Assembly (NCBI RefSeq): GCF_005281475.1
Contig: NZ_CP040106.1
Coordinates: 1,555,501 to 1,619,500 of the forward strand
Origin: Echinicola rosea
GTDB taxonomy: Bacteria; Bacteroidota; Bacteroidia; Cytophagales; Cyclobacteriaceae
Reading direction: 5' to 3'
DNA length: 64,000 nucleotides
Positions 35,678 through 44,371 of this stretch are shown here, one piece after another. The position numbers and the translations under genes were made by a program. How positions within the stretch are numbered: position 1 is the stretch's first letter; every line of letters starts with the position of its first letter. The notes under the pieces are model-generated. The model was not told where the DNA came from, ran no database searches, and saw only the letters and a program-made list of their open reading frames with translations.

Positions 35678-35688
35678 ATTAAACAAAA
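35653..35688. promoter_or_regulatory. Operator-like dyad (dyad 2) covering the -7 element
   Basis: TTTTGTTTAAT (35653-35663) and ATTAAACAAAA (35678-35688) are perfect inverted 11-mers separated by 14 bases, and the -7 element fills the right part of the spacer. A protein bound here would overlap RNA polymerase. Candidate binders are a MerR/CarH-type light regulator or another repressor; none is encoded in the window. Confidence 0.75.
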
Positions 35689-35697
35689 CGGTAAAAT

Positions 35698-36207
35698 ATG
35701 ACAACTTTAGAATTCAGTTACTCGATAAATGAGCATTCTAAGTCATTAAAACCATTCGCGCTTAGGCTTACCAAAGACGCTGATGATGCCAATGATTTGC
35801 TGCAGGAAACCATGCTAAAAGCATATACGAACCGGGACAAGTTTTCGGATGGTACCAATCTTCGAGCATGGCTATACACCATTATGAAAAACACGTTTTT
35901 TACGCGCTATCAGCGTATGATACGGCGGGCTACTTTTATAGATACTACCGATAATCTTCACTATATTAACTCTGGGGACATCTCTATCGAAAACCGGGCG
36001 CAAAGCAAATTTGCGATGGATGATATTAATTTCTGTATAAACCACCTTAATGCTGATTACAGAACCCCCTTCATGATGTATTTCAAAGGGTTTAAATATC
36101 AAGAGATTGCAGACGACCTTAATTTGCCGATAGGCACCGTTAAAAACAGGATTCACCTGGCCCGAAAAATCTTAAAGGATAACCTAAAAGTTTACAAGAC
36201 AAATTAA
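35698..36207 (+). CDS. ECF-type RNA polymerase sigma factor heading the carotenoid operon
   Basis: A 169-residue sigma-70 family protein with region 2 (about 20-85; DADDANDLLQETMLKAY and LRAWLYTIMKNTFF) and region 4 (about 115-163; YRTPFMMYFKGFKYQEIADDLNLPIGTVKNRIHLARK, a helix-turn-helix). There is no anti-sigma gene beside it. Its stop codon overlaps the crtI start (TAATG), so it is translationally coupled to pigment synthesis. It may control the same or distant promoters, for example a light or oxidative-stress response; that is inference. Its promoter carries two strong dyads. Confidence 0.92.
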   Translation: MTTLEFSYSINEHSKSLKPFALRLTKDADDANDLLQETMLKAYTNRDKFSDGTNLRAWLYTIMKNTFFTRYQRMIRRATFIDTTDNLHYINSGDISIENRAQSKFAMDDINFCINHLNADYRTPFMMYFKGFKYQEIADDLNLPIGTVKNRIHLARKILKDNLKVYKTN

Positions 36208-37703
36208 TGGGAAAAGAAGAGGCAATCGTCATTGGAGCTGGTTTTGCCGGTATAGCAGCAGCTACCACTTTGGCTCAGCAGGGCTTTCGTGTCACTGTGT
36301 TGGAAAAGAATGGCAGTGCTGGTGGAAGGGCGCGAAAATTCACTTCGGATGGATTTACTTTTGACATGGGCCCCAGTTGGTATTGGATGCCAGATATTTT
36401 TGAAAAGTATTTTGCCCGTTTTGGAAAACACCCCAGAGACTATTATGATTTAGTACGCTTGGATCCTTCATATAAAGTTATTTTCGGTGAAAACGATGCG
36501 TTGCTTATGCCGGCCAATTTTGAGGAGCTTCAGGCACTCTTTGAGTCCTTGGAACCGGGAGCGGGAAAACGTTTACGGGAATTTTTGGACCAAGCCGCCA
36601 GAAAATATAAAGTGGGTATTCAGGATTGGGTTTATAAGCCTTGTCAGAGCGTTTGGGAATTTGCCCAGCCCGGAATCTTCAATGACCTTATCAGGCTGGA
36701 TCTCTTCCAATCCATGCACAAGCACGTTCGAAGTTTTTTTAAAAATGAGAAGCTGGTGCGGATCATGGAGTTTCCGGTGTTATTTTTGGGACAGACTGCC
36801 GAAAAAATCCCTGCACTGTACAGTATGATGAATTATGCAGATTTGGTGTTGGGTACTTGGTATCCTAAGGGAGGGATGCATGAAATCATCAAAGCAATGG
36901 TCAGCCTTGCAGAGGAAATGGGTGTTCGCTTTGAATACCATGCTGATGTTTCCCATATCAATACCAAGAATGGTGTGGCCACGTCGGTGGCATTGAAGGA
37001 TGACCGGAAGTTTTATGCGGATGTGGTGGTCGCAGGTGCAGACTACCACCATGTGGAGACCAAGCTTTTGCCACCAGGATCGAGCAATTACTCAAAAAAT
37101 TACTGGGATAAACGGACCCTTGCTCCATCAAGCTTGATTTTTTACTTGGGAGTGGACGATAAAATAGACCGTTTGGAGCATCATAACTTGTTTTTTGACG
37201 AGCCGTTGGCTCCTCACGCGGCGGCTATTTATGATCAGCCAGGTTGGCCGGATAAGCCACTATTCTACGTTTGTTGCCCTTCCAAAACCGATCTTTCCGT
37301 GGCACCGGAAGGTAAGGAAAACCTCTTTATCCTGATCCCTTTGGCGCCTGATCTGGAAGATACAGAAGAAAAGCGTGAAGCCTATTATGACTTGGTCATG
37401 AAGAGACTTGAGAAGCATACCGGGCAGGCAATCCATGAGAAGGTTTGCTACAAGCGATCTTATGCCCACAGGGATTTTATCAGTGATTATAATGCTTTTA
37501 AAGGGAATGCCTATGGGTTGGCCAATACCTTGGGCCAGACAGCAATGCTCAAACCAAAAATAAGAAACAAAAAGGTCAGTAACCTTTTTTATACAGGACA
37601 GCTTACCGTTCCTGGTCCCGGCGTACCTCCTTCCTTGATTTCGGGGCAGGTGGTGGCCGATGAAGTCGCCAAGGAGTATCTACCCACCTCACTCGAACAC
37701 TAA
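36207..37703 (+). CDS. crtI: Phytoene desaturase
   Basis: Converts phytoene to lycopene by successive desaturations. The 498-residue flavoprotein has the dinucleotide-binding N-terminus VIGAGFAGIAAATTLAQQG followed by EKNGSAGGRARKF, and the C-terminal CrtI signature GQLTVPGPGVPPSLISG. Length is normal. Its ATG overlaps the sigma factor stop by one base, and crtB follows after 3 bases. Confidence 0.96.
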   Translation: MGKEEAIVIGAGFAGIAAATTLAQQGFRVTVLEKNGSAGGRARKFTSDGFTFDMGPSWYWMPDIFEKYFARFGKHPRDYYDLVRLDPSYKVIFGENDALLMPANFEELQALFESLEPGAGKRLREFLDQAARKYKVGIQDWVYKPCQSVWEFAQPGIFNDLIRLDLFQSMHKHVRSFFKNEKLVRIMEFPVLFLGQTAEKIPALYSMMNYADLVLGTWYPKGGMHEIIKAMVSLAEEMGVRFEYHADVSHINTKNGVATSVALKDDRKFYADVVVAGADYHHVETKLLPPGSSNYSKNYWDKRTLAPSSLIFYLGVDDKIDRLEHHNLFFDEPLAPHAAAIYDQPGWPDKPLFYVCCPSKTDLSVAPEGKENLFILIPLAPDLEDTEEKREAYYDLVMKRLEKHTGQAIHEKVCYKRSYAHRDFISDYNAFKGNAYGLANTLGQTAMLKPKIRNKKVSNLFYTGQLTVPGPGVPPSLISGQVVADEVAKEYLPTSLEH

Positions 37704-37706
37704 ACT

Positions 37707-38549
37707 ATGAACGCACTAAAACTATATCATCAGACCACGATGGAATGCAGTAAGCTGATTACCCAGCGGTACAGTACTTCTTTTAGTTTGGGAATCAGGA
37801 CGATGGATGTCAAATTTCACAAACCAATATATAGTATTTACGGCTTTGTTCGTTTTGCTGATGAGATCGTGGATACCTTTCACCATCAGGACAAGGAATT
37901 GCTGCTTCACAAATTCCGACAAGACACTTATGAAGCCATAAACATGGCTTTTTCCCTTAATCCAGTACTTCATGCCTTCCAAATGGTGGTGCATCAGTAT
38001 GGTATCACATTGGACATGATCGATGCATTTTTGGATAGCATGGCCATGGATTTGGATTTTAGCACCTATAATGACAATAAGTACAAAGAGTACATTTACG
38101 GGTCTGCTGAAGTGGTGGGACTGATGTGCCTAAAGGTATTTTGTGAAGGAAATGAGGCAACCTATGAAAAGCTCAAGGTACCTGCGTGTAAACTGGGGGC
38201 AGCATTCCAAAAAGTGAATTTCCTCCGGGATATTAAAAGTGATTATGAAGAAAGGGGAAGGGTGTATTTTCCTGGGGTGGATTATTTGACTTTTGACGAA
38301 AAGGCCAAGCAGGCAGTAGAGCGCGATATTCAGAAGGACTTTGATGAAGCTTACGTTGGCATAAAGCAGCTGCCCGCTGGCGCGAAGATGGGAGTCAAAA
38401 TTGCCTATCTGTATTACCTCAGTTTATTCTCAAAGATCAAACGACTAAAACCTCAGACGATTACTGCCAAAAGGGTGCGGATTCCCAATATCAAAAAACT
38501 TTCACTGCTGATAGGGATGTATTTCGGGTCAAAACTGGGATTTGAATAA
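37707..38549 (+). CDS. crtB: Phytoene synthase
   Basis: Condenses two geranylgeranyl diphosphates to phytoene. The 280-residue squalene/phytoene synthase shows both metal-binding aspartate motifs: FADEIVDTF (about 51-59) and FLRDIKSDYEERGRVYFP (about 173-190). The YCYGSAEVVG-equivalent YIYGSAEVVGLMC is present. It lies 3 bases after crtI and 8 bases before the lycopene cyclase ATG. Confidence 0.95.
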   Translation: MNALKLYHQTTMECSKLITQRYSTSFSLGIRTMDVKFHKPIYSIYGFVRFADEIVDTFHHQDKELLLHKFRQDTYEAINMAFSLNPVLHAFQMVVHQYGITLDMIDAFLDSMAMDLDFSTYNDNKYKEYIYGSAEVVGLMCLKVFCEGNEATYEKLKVPACKLGAAFQKVNFLRDIKSDYEERGRVYFPGVDYLTFDEKAKQAVERDIQKDFDEAYVGIKQLPAGAKMGVKIAYLYYLSLFSKIKRLKPQTITAKRVRIPNIKKLSLLIGMYFGSKLGFE

Positions 38550-38557
38550 TATTGAAG

Positions 38558-39265
38558 ATGGAGCGTTATTTGTATTTGATTTTAAATATTGGCACAATTC
38601 TTTTTCCTCTGCTCTGGTCATTTGAGCGTAAGGTTTCCTATTATAAAAAATGGGCATACTTCTTTCCAGCCATGGTCATCACGGCCACACTTTTTTTGAT
38701 CTGGGACCATTGGTTTACAGAGTTGGGGGTATGGGGGTTTAACGACCGTTACCTGACAGGAATCCATTTAGGAAATTTGCCGTTGGAAGAATATTTGTTT
38801 TTTGTGACGGTGCCTTTTTCCTGCATATTTATTTATGAGGTCTTGCTTTATTATATGCCTCATGATCCCTTGTCACCCTATGTCAAGCCCATTACTTTTG
38901 GGCTGATCGGGCTCTTTACGGTACTCGCTGGGTTCAATTGGGACAAATGGTACACTTCTGTCAACTTCTCTTTTGTGGCTTTACTCTTGGCTTTCCACTT
39001 TACGATGTTTCGTTCCAGATTTTTGGGACGATTTTATGTGTTCTATTTGATTCACCTCATCCCTTTTTTATGTGTGAATGGTGCATTAACTGGAGGGTTT
39101 ACCCCAGAGCCGGTAGTGTATTATGAGAATATGGAGAACCTGTCGATTCGTATTTTCACTATTCCCATTGAGGACTTTGTTTATTCGATGGGTTTAATGC
39201 TCATGAATGTGTCTCTTTATGAATTTTTCCGTCAGCGGAAAACAATAGCTGTTTCAATTGGTTAG
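38558..39265 (+). CDS. Lycopene beta-cyclase, fused CrtYc-CrtYd type
   Basis: Cyclises lycopene to beta-carotene in the membrane. The 235-residue protein has about seven hydrophobic segments and two copies of the heterodimeric-cyclase motif: LPLEEYLFFVTVP in the first half and IPIEDFVYSMGLML in the second. In actinobacteria these halves are separate CrtYc and CrtYd; here they form one chain, as in many Bacteroidota. I used the ATG at 38558; an upstream TTG at 38552 is less likely. It lies between crtB and ispH with very short gaps. Confidence 0.9.
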   Translation: MERYLYLILNIGTILFPLLWSFERKVSYYKKWAYFFPAMVITATLFLIWDHWFTELGVWGFNDRYLTGIHLGNLPLEEYLFFVTVPFSCIFIYEVLLYYMPHDPLSPYVKPITFGLIGLFTVLAGFNWDKWYTSVNFSFVALLLAFHFTMFRSRFLGRFYVFYLIHLIPFLCVNGALTGGFTPEPVVYYENMENLSIRIFTIPIEDFVYSMGLMLMNVSLYEFFRQRKTIAVSIG

Positions 39266-39271
39266 TATAGT

Positions 39272-40117
39272 ATGAAGGATCTCACCGTTCATATCGATCA
39301 GCATTCAGGTTTTTGCTTTGGGGTGGTGTACGCCATTGAGATGGCGGAGGATATCCTGGATCAGGAGGGGCACCTCTATTGCTTGGGCGACATCGTCCAC
39401 AATGATGAAGAGGTGAAACGATTGGTACACAAAGGCCTTAAAATCATCGATCATGACAGCCTTCAGAGCCTGCATGGAGAGAAAGTGCTCATTAGGGCGC
39501 ATGGCGAACCGCCTTCCACCTATCAGCTGGCCATCAAAAATGACCTAACCCTGATCGATGCAAGCTGTCCTGTGGTGCTGAAACTTCAGCACAGGATCAA
39601 AAATGCTTTTGATAAAGACGAGCCCATCTATATTTATGGGAAACATGGCCATGCAGAAGTGGAGGGGTTGTTGGGACAGACCCGTAATGAGGCGGTGGTA
39701 TTTCAAGATGTGGAAGAATTGGATTTTGATTCGATGCCATCCCGGATCACCTTGTTTAGCCAAACCACCAAAAGTACCGATAAGTTTTATGCCATCAATA
39801 AAATGCTCCGTGAACGAGGGATAGAGGTACAGACCAATGATACGATCTGTCGGCAGGTTTCCAACCGGGACAAAGAGCTTAGGAAATTTGCTTCTGAGTT
39901 TGACCGGATTGTTTTTGTCAGTGGTAGTAAATCCAGCAATGGAAAAGCGCTATTTGAAGTGTGTAAGCAGCAAAATGCCCACACGTTTTTTGTGTCCCAC
40001 CCTGATCAAATCGATCAGAGCTGGTTCCTGAACGGAGATTCGGTAGGAATTTGTGGTGCCACCTCCACGCCCATGTGGCTAATGGAGGAAGTAAAGGAAA
40101 GGCTGCTGACCTTCTAA
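39272..40117 (+). CDS. ispH: 4-hydroxy-3-methylbut-2-enyl diphosphate reductase
   Basis: Last enzyme of the MEP pathway, making IPP and DMAPP. The 281-residue iron-sulfur enzyme has the three cluster cysteines: Cys15 (SGFCFGV), Cys99 (DASCPVV) and Cys193 (DTICRQVSNRD). The HGEP (RAHGEPP) and GKHGHAEVEG segments are intact. It begins 6 bases after the lycopene cyclase stop, so precursor supply is co-expressed with carotenoid synthesis. Other MEP genes are not in the window. Confidence 0.96.
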   Translation: MKDLTVHIDQHSGFCFGVVYAIEMAEDILDQEGHLYCLGDIVHNDEEVKRLVHKGLKIIDHDSLQSLHGEKVLIRAHGEPPSTYQLAIKNDLTLIDASCPVVLKLQHRIKNAFDKDEPIYIYGKHGHAEVEGLLGQTRNEAVVFQDVEELDFDSMPSRITLFSQTTKSTDKFYAINKMLRERGIEVQTNDTICRQVSNRDKELRKFASEFDRIVFVSGSKSSNGKALFEVCKQQNAHTFFVSHPDQIDQSWFLNGDSVGICGATSTPMWLMEEVKERLLTF

Positions 40118-40153
40118 AGTTTTTAAGTACCTTGTACCAAATTCACCTTATTC

Positions 40154-40846
40154 ATGTCCTTGCCTCGACCTGCATCTCGTCCGATAGATCCCGTAGGAAC
40201 CATGATCGCATTGCTGATCATAGGGCTTTGGGCAGTGTCCCTGATTTTATTGTTGTACTGGGAATTTGAGTTTACCAATCCGTTGGTCTATGTGGGGGTA
40301 CTTTTCCAGATGCATTTATATACCGGTTTGTTCATTACGGCACACGATGCCATGCATGGGAGTGTCTCGCGGCATGCTACTGTAAATAAAGTGATTGGCT
40401 GGATCGCAGCAATCTTGTTTTCCTATAATTTTTATAACCGGTTATTGCCCAAGCACCATGAACACCACCGTTTTGTCGCCACTGGGTCAGACCCGGATTA
40501 TCATTCATCTGACCATTTTTGGAAATGGTACTGGAGTTTTATCACGACCTACTTGTCTCCCCTCCAGTTGGTATTGATGGGAGCGACTTTTTGGTTGTTG
40601 CAGGTGTTCTTTCCTATTGAGAATTTGGTTTTGTTTTGGATGCTTCCCGCCATTATGTCCACCTTCCAACTGTTTTACTTTGGGACTTATCTGCCTCATC
40701 GTGGCGAACACCATAACAAACACAAGTCTGGGACACTAGCCAAAAACCATTTTTGGGCATTCTTGAGTTGTTATTTTTTTGGCTATCATTTTGAACACCA
40801 TGACTCGCCAGGAACCCCTTGGTGGCAGCTATGGCGGATGAAATAG
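40154..40846 (+). CDS. crtW: Beta-carotene ketolase (CrtW-type fatty acid desaturase-like)
   Basis: A 230-residue di-iron membrane enzyme with the histidine boxes HDAMH (64-68), HHEHH (101-105) and HFEHH near 213. The sequence around them (AHDAMHGSVSRHATVNKVIGW, given here in part as HDAMHGSV; RLLPKHHEHHRFVATGSDPDYH; and the ending TPWWQLWRMK) resembles CrtW ketolases, which add keto groups at C4/C4' to give echinenone and canthaxanthin. A CrtR-like hydroxylase is the alternative. It lies 36 bases after ispH and is probably the last pigment gene; no crtZ is present here. Confidence 0.8.
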   Translation: MSLPRPASRPIDPVGTMIALLIIGLWAVSLILLLYWEFEFTNPLVYVGVLFQMHLYTGLFITAHDAMHGSVSRHATVNKVIGWIAAILFSYNFYNRLLPKHHEHHRFVATGSDPDYHSSDHFWKWYWSFITTYLSPLQLVLMGATFWLLQVFFPIENLVLFWMLPAIMSTFQLFYFGTYLPHRGEHHNKHKSGTLAKNHFWAFLSCYFFGYHFEHHDSPGTPWWQLWRMK

Positions 40847-40928
40847 CCAAAAGAAACTTTTTGCTACATTCCTTGGGTTTCATGGTTTTGATGTACTTTT
40901 ATGCCTTGATTCATATCCATTTTTGCTG

Positions 40929-42098
40929 ATGATGCTTTGCCATAGAAAACGTATGTGCCAGTGGGTGTTTTGCTGGTTGTTTTTTCAGTCCGCTTTTTCT
41001 GCAATTGCCCAGACGGACAGCCTAGCAACGACAGATACACCCAATACAGCACTCCACGATAGGCTGTTAAACACTGCAGACGATGTGTTGGAATGGATGA
41101 GTACCGACACGTGGTCATTTATTCCCGTAGTGACTTATTCCCCAGAGACCAGTCTGGGATTAGGAGTAGGAGCCATCAAAGTATTCCGGCCAAAAGAAGG
41201 TGCTTCTCCCACGCTACGCCCCTCTTCCATGCCCATCACGTTTATTTATACCCTTAAGAAACAAGCAGTGCTGGAGATAGATCTGGACTTATGGAAACAC
41301 GACAACAGAGATTATTTCAATGCAAGCCTAGAACTGGCCAATTACCCTTTTGAGTTTTATGGTATCGGTAATGATATGCCTGCAGAAAGCCAAGAATCCT
41401 ACTCCAGCCGTTACTTTTATGTGCGTTTAAACTATATGCGAAGGGTATTGCCCAATGTTTACCTTGGCCCTTGGCTGGAATTTAGGACTGAGAATGTCTA
41501 TGAGACCGTTCCGGGAGGATTGCTGGCCAGTGGAGCCGTTCCCGGCAGTGATCGTCCACAAGTAGCGGGGCTGGGACTAAAGCTCAACTATGATTCCAGA
41601 AACGACATCTTTCAGCCAAGCAAGGGATCTTTTCATCAGGTGTCCTGGATCACCAATCAGTCTTTTTTGGGCAGTGGCTATTTATTTGACCGATATGAGG
41701 TGGACCTACGAAAGTACATTCCAGTTTGGAAAAACAAAGTCTTGGCAGTGCAGGGGTACTGGAGTTTTGTGGATGGTGTGGCCCCTTTTCAGCAAACTTC
41801 CTTGCTGGGCGGCAGCAAAAGGATGCGCGGGTATTTTGAAGGAAGGTATAGGGACCAGCTATCGATGATATATCAGGCAGAACTTCGGATGCCCATTTAT
41901 CGGAGTTTGGGAATGGTGTTTTTTGGCAGTACAGGTCAAGTGGCTGAAGCGGTTTCCCAATACAGCTTTGACCGGTTTCATTATGGTGCGGGCTTTGGGT
42001 TTCGCTACCAGCTGATGGAGGAGGGGATCAATATCCGCATAGACTTTGGGTTTGGAGACCAAAGTGCTTTTTATTTTGGCCTGAATGAGGTTTTTTAG
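40929..42098 (+). CDS. BamA/TamA-family outer-membrane beta-barrel protein
   Basis: A 389-residue outer-membrane protein with a signal peptide (hydrophobic CQWVFCWLFFQSAFSAIAQ). Most of the chain is amphipathic beta strands with a D15/Omp85-like layout: TYSPETSLGLGVGAIKVF at the start, NYDSRNDIFQPSKGSFHQVSW in the middle, LLGGSKRMRGYFEGRYRD (the lid-lock VRGY/F-type motif region) and a C-terminal barrel strand. There are no POTRA repeats. Such short barrels can act in lipid or protein assembly, or transport. It follows crtW by 82 bases; a functional link is not shown. Confidence 0.85.
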   Translation: MMLCHRKRMCQWVFCWLFFQSAFSAIAQTDSLATTDTPNTALHDRLLNTADDVLEWMSTDTWSFIPVVTYSPETSLGLGVGAIKVFRPKEGASPTLRPSSMPITFIYTLKKQAVLEIDLDLWKHDNRDYFNASLELANYPFEFYGIGNDMPAESQESYSSRYFYVRLNYMRRVLPNVYLGPWLEFRTENVYETVPGGLLASGAVPGSDRPQVAGLGLKLNYDSRNDIFQPSKGSFHQVSWITNQSFLGSGYLFDRYEVDLRKYIPVWKNKVLAVQGYWSFVDGVAPFQQTSLLGGSKRMRGYFEGRYRDQLSMIYQAELRMPIYRSLGMVFFGSTGQVAEAVSQYSFDRFHYGAGFGFRYQLMEEGINIRIDFGFGDQSAFYFGLNEVF

Positions 42099-42118
42099 GA
42101 ACTTTTGCTTGTCCTTTA

Positions 42119-43360
42119 TCATGGATTCATGTATATCTGTTGACTGTTGAGGTAATTCACCAATGGGCTTCTGATCAGCAGTCCATTTAAATCAAGAAAT
42201 TCCAAATAGAGAGAGAAGATTTCCTTTTCAAGGTCCAATCGTATTTGTTGTTTTTTGATAATATTCTCTTTTACCTTCAATAAGACCAAAGGGGAAATTC
42301 CTTCTATAGATCTATATTTTTTCAATGACTCTTGTTCTTTGCTTTCTTTAAGAATGGTTGATAATAACTTGTGTTTATCAAATAATACATCTAACCTTAA
42401 AACGATTTCTCTTATGCTTTCATTTAATTCAAATTTGAGTTCATCCAGTTCATTTTTTTCTTTGACGATCTTGATAACCCGTTCATTAAGGCTTCCTTTT
42501 ACCGCTGACCCGATAGGGATTTTTATTCCCATGCCCACACTAAAGTCTTTTCTGAACGTGTCATTCAGGTCATCCCTGTAGGAAGCCTCGAAAAATTTTA
42601 TAGGGTTTTTGGCGGAAGCTTTCTTTTGTTTGTATTCCAGTTCAGCTAAGGTTACATTTAGGCTTTGTTGTTTATAGTAAAAATTATTGTTGTCAATCCC
42701 TCCACTATAGGATTTTACAAACAACATAATGTCATTTATTGATATCAGGTCTTTTTCTTCTAACTCAATTGGCCCTTGGATATTTAACAGCCTCCCGATC
42801 TCTTTGGATGATTGCAAAACGTTGTTTTCAAGGTCTACTTGATCAATCCGTAGTTTGTGTAAATCATTTTCGGCTTCTAAGAGTTCTTGATAATCAAAGT
42901 CAAGATTATTTGCTAGTTTCTTTAAGGTGCTGATGCGGTCTTCCAATAAATCCTTTAATTCCAGCTTCCCTCGCAAAACTCGTTGGTTTTTTATTAAGGA
43001 TATGATTAATTTATATCGGTTTTTTAGGGCGTTGTTAAGCTTTTCTTTTCCTTGGAGTCTACCTTCGTTGAGACTCTCTTCTTTGTAGGTTGTATTTAGC
43101 TTCCTCTCTTTGGGGAAATTAGTATATGCCCTAAACCGAAGCATTTGTTCGTTCAAATTAAAATTGCGTGTTCTGGTCCTTAATTCAAGATGGTCTACAT
43201 AAGAGAGTTTGTAGGTGTTTTTGTCGATATAATCAAGTTGCTCAGTATGATGAATATAAATTGGATCTTCCGATGCTGTAGCCAATATCGCTGAAGAGGA
43301 GATTTTTATCGTGTCTTGTTGGGAAAGACCTAAAAGTGAAATTAAAAAAACTAGTAACAT
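42119..43360 (-). CDS. TolC-like outer-membrane efflux/secretion protein
   Basis: Last gene of the CotH-DUF4956-HlyD-TolC operon. From an ATG at 43360 the 413-residue product starts MLLVFLISLLGLSQQDT, a signal peptide; a longer frame to 43399 would overlap the HlyD gene. The mature part is dominated by long amphipathic helices with heptads (NALKNRYKLIISLIKNQRV; LEAENDLHKLRIDQVDLEN; VKEKNELDELKFELNE) and two short beta segments (SVGMGIKIPIGS), the repeated hairpin plan of TolC/OEP proteins. It should form a trimeric channel across the outer membrane. The gene is markedly AT-rich. Confidence 0.8.
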   Translation of the reverse strand: MLLVFLISLLGLSQQDTIKISSSAILATASEDPIYIHHTEQLDYIDKNTYKLSYVDHLELRTRTRNFNLNEQMLRFRAYTNFPKERKLNTTYKEESLNEGRLQGKEKLNNALKNRYKLIISLIKNQRVLRGKLELKDLLEDRISTLKKLANNLDFDYQELLEAENDLHKLRIDQVDLENNVLQSSKEIGRLLNIQGPIELEEKDLISINDIMLFVKSYSGGIDNNNFYYKQQSLNVTLAELEYKQKKASAKNPIKFFEASYRDDLNDTFRKDFSVGMGIKIPIGSAVKGSLNERVIKIVKEKNELDELKFELNESIREIVLRLDVLFDKHKLLSTILKESKEQESLKKYRSIEGISPLVLLKVKENIIKKQQIRLDLEKEIFSLYLEFLDLNGLLIRSPLVNYLNSQQIYMNP

Positions 43361-43364
43361 ACCA

Positions 43365-44369
43365 TTAATGTGTCTTTTTGAGGATAACTTTTTCGCCAAG
43401 TAACAATTGATTTTGTTTTGGGATTTTTACTTGGATTTCCCTTCCCCATAATCGTACTTCCATGTTCTTCCTAAGCCGTTCAGGATATTCGGCGATATTC
43501 GAGCCCACGCCCACTACTTCCCCTGTAAGTTTTTTTGAATTATCCGCCAAGGACTGTACTTGGACCTGATCGGCTATTTGTATGTTTTGGTAGCTGTTTT
43601 CATGAATGAATCCGGTGATGTAGGAAGGGGTTTGCGAATTAAGAATTAAAATAGGGGTGTAAGGGGAAACAATTTCTCCTGATTTAAAACCCACAGTACC
43701 AATTACACCATCGGCTTGAGCAAAAACAATAAGTTTTTTCTTTTCTTGTTTTAGCTTATTTAATTCATTCTCCAAATTTTGTATCTGAATGTTATGAGGA
43801 TTTTTTTGTGGGTTTGACTGTGCTTTGAGCTGTTCTATTCGAAGCTTAAGGGGGCTGGTTAACAATTCTAAATCCTTATTTAGCGAATTGATTCTTGCTT
43901 CAGTTGGATTCAATGTGGTAGAACTGTCAGCTGCAAACTTCAAACTTTTCAGTTCATTGGTCAACGATTTGTTGATGTCATATTGCATTTCAATTTGCCG
44001 GATTTGAGACTCTATTTCAGCACGCTTGGCTTTTATTTCAGCTTCCAATTGCGAAATGAGGGACTGATTGTTCATTTCATTGGCAATTTTTTGACTCCTC
44101 AGCGTAACCAGTTGGTCAGAGATTTCGCGGATTCGTTGATCTAGTTCAGGTCTTATTACTTCAATCAACGTGTCCCCTTTTGTCACATTTTGGCCTGATA
44201 CTACATGGATTTCTTTAATTTCCACTAAACCTCCATAACTAACAACAAAATCATTGTTTTCGGCAATACCATAAAATGAGTTGTTAAAATTACTAAGGTT
44301 GAAATTGACATAAATCAAGCATCCAATAATGATGATCCAAAAAGTGAGAATATATGTAAACTTGCTCAT
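43365..44369 (-). CDS. HlyD-family periplasmic adaptor (membrane-fusion protein)
   Basis: A 334-residue adaptor with an N-terminal membrane anchor (about 6-25), a split biotinyl-lipoyl-like domain (VEIKEIHVVSGQNVTKGDTLIEV near 48-70 and FAQADGVIGTVGFKSGEIVSP near 218-238), a long alpha-helical hairpin between them (about 75-215, strongly coiled-coil) and a C-terminal beta-barrel (VQVQSLADNSKKLTGEVVGVG). It should bridge an inner-membrane partner and the TolC-like protein encoded next. No ABC, MFS or RND pump gene is adjacent; the only inner-membrane partner in the operon is the DUF4956 protein, 2 bases upstream. Confidence 0.88.
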   Translation of the reverse strand: MSKFTYILTFWIIIIGCLIYVNFNLSNFNNSFYGIAENNDFVVSYGGLVEIKEIHVVSGQNVTKGDTLIEVIRPELDQRIREISDQLVTLRSQKIANEMNNQSLISQLEAEIKAKRAEIESQIRQIEMQYDINKSLTNELKSLKFAADSSTTLNPTEARINSLNKDLELLTSPLKLRIEQLKAQSNPQKNPHNIQIQNLENELNKLKQEKKKLIVFAQADGVIGTVGFKSGEIVSPYTPILILNSQTPSYITGFIHENSYQNIQIADQVQVQSLADNSKKLTGEVVGVGSNIAEYPERLRKNMEVRLWGREIQVKIPKQNQLLLGEKVILKKTH

Positions 44370-44371
44370 TA

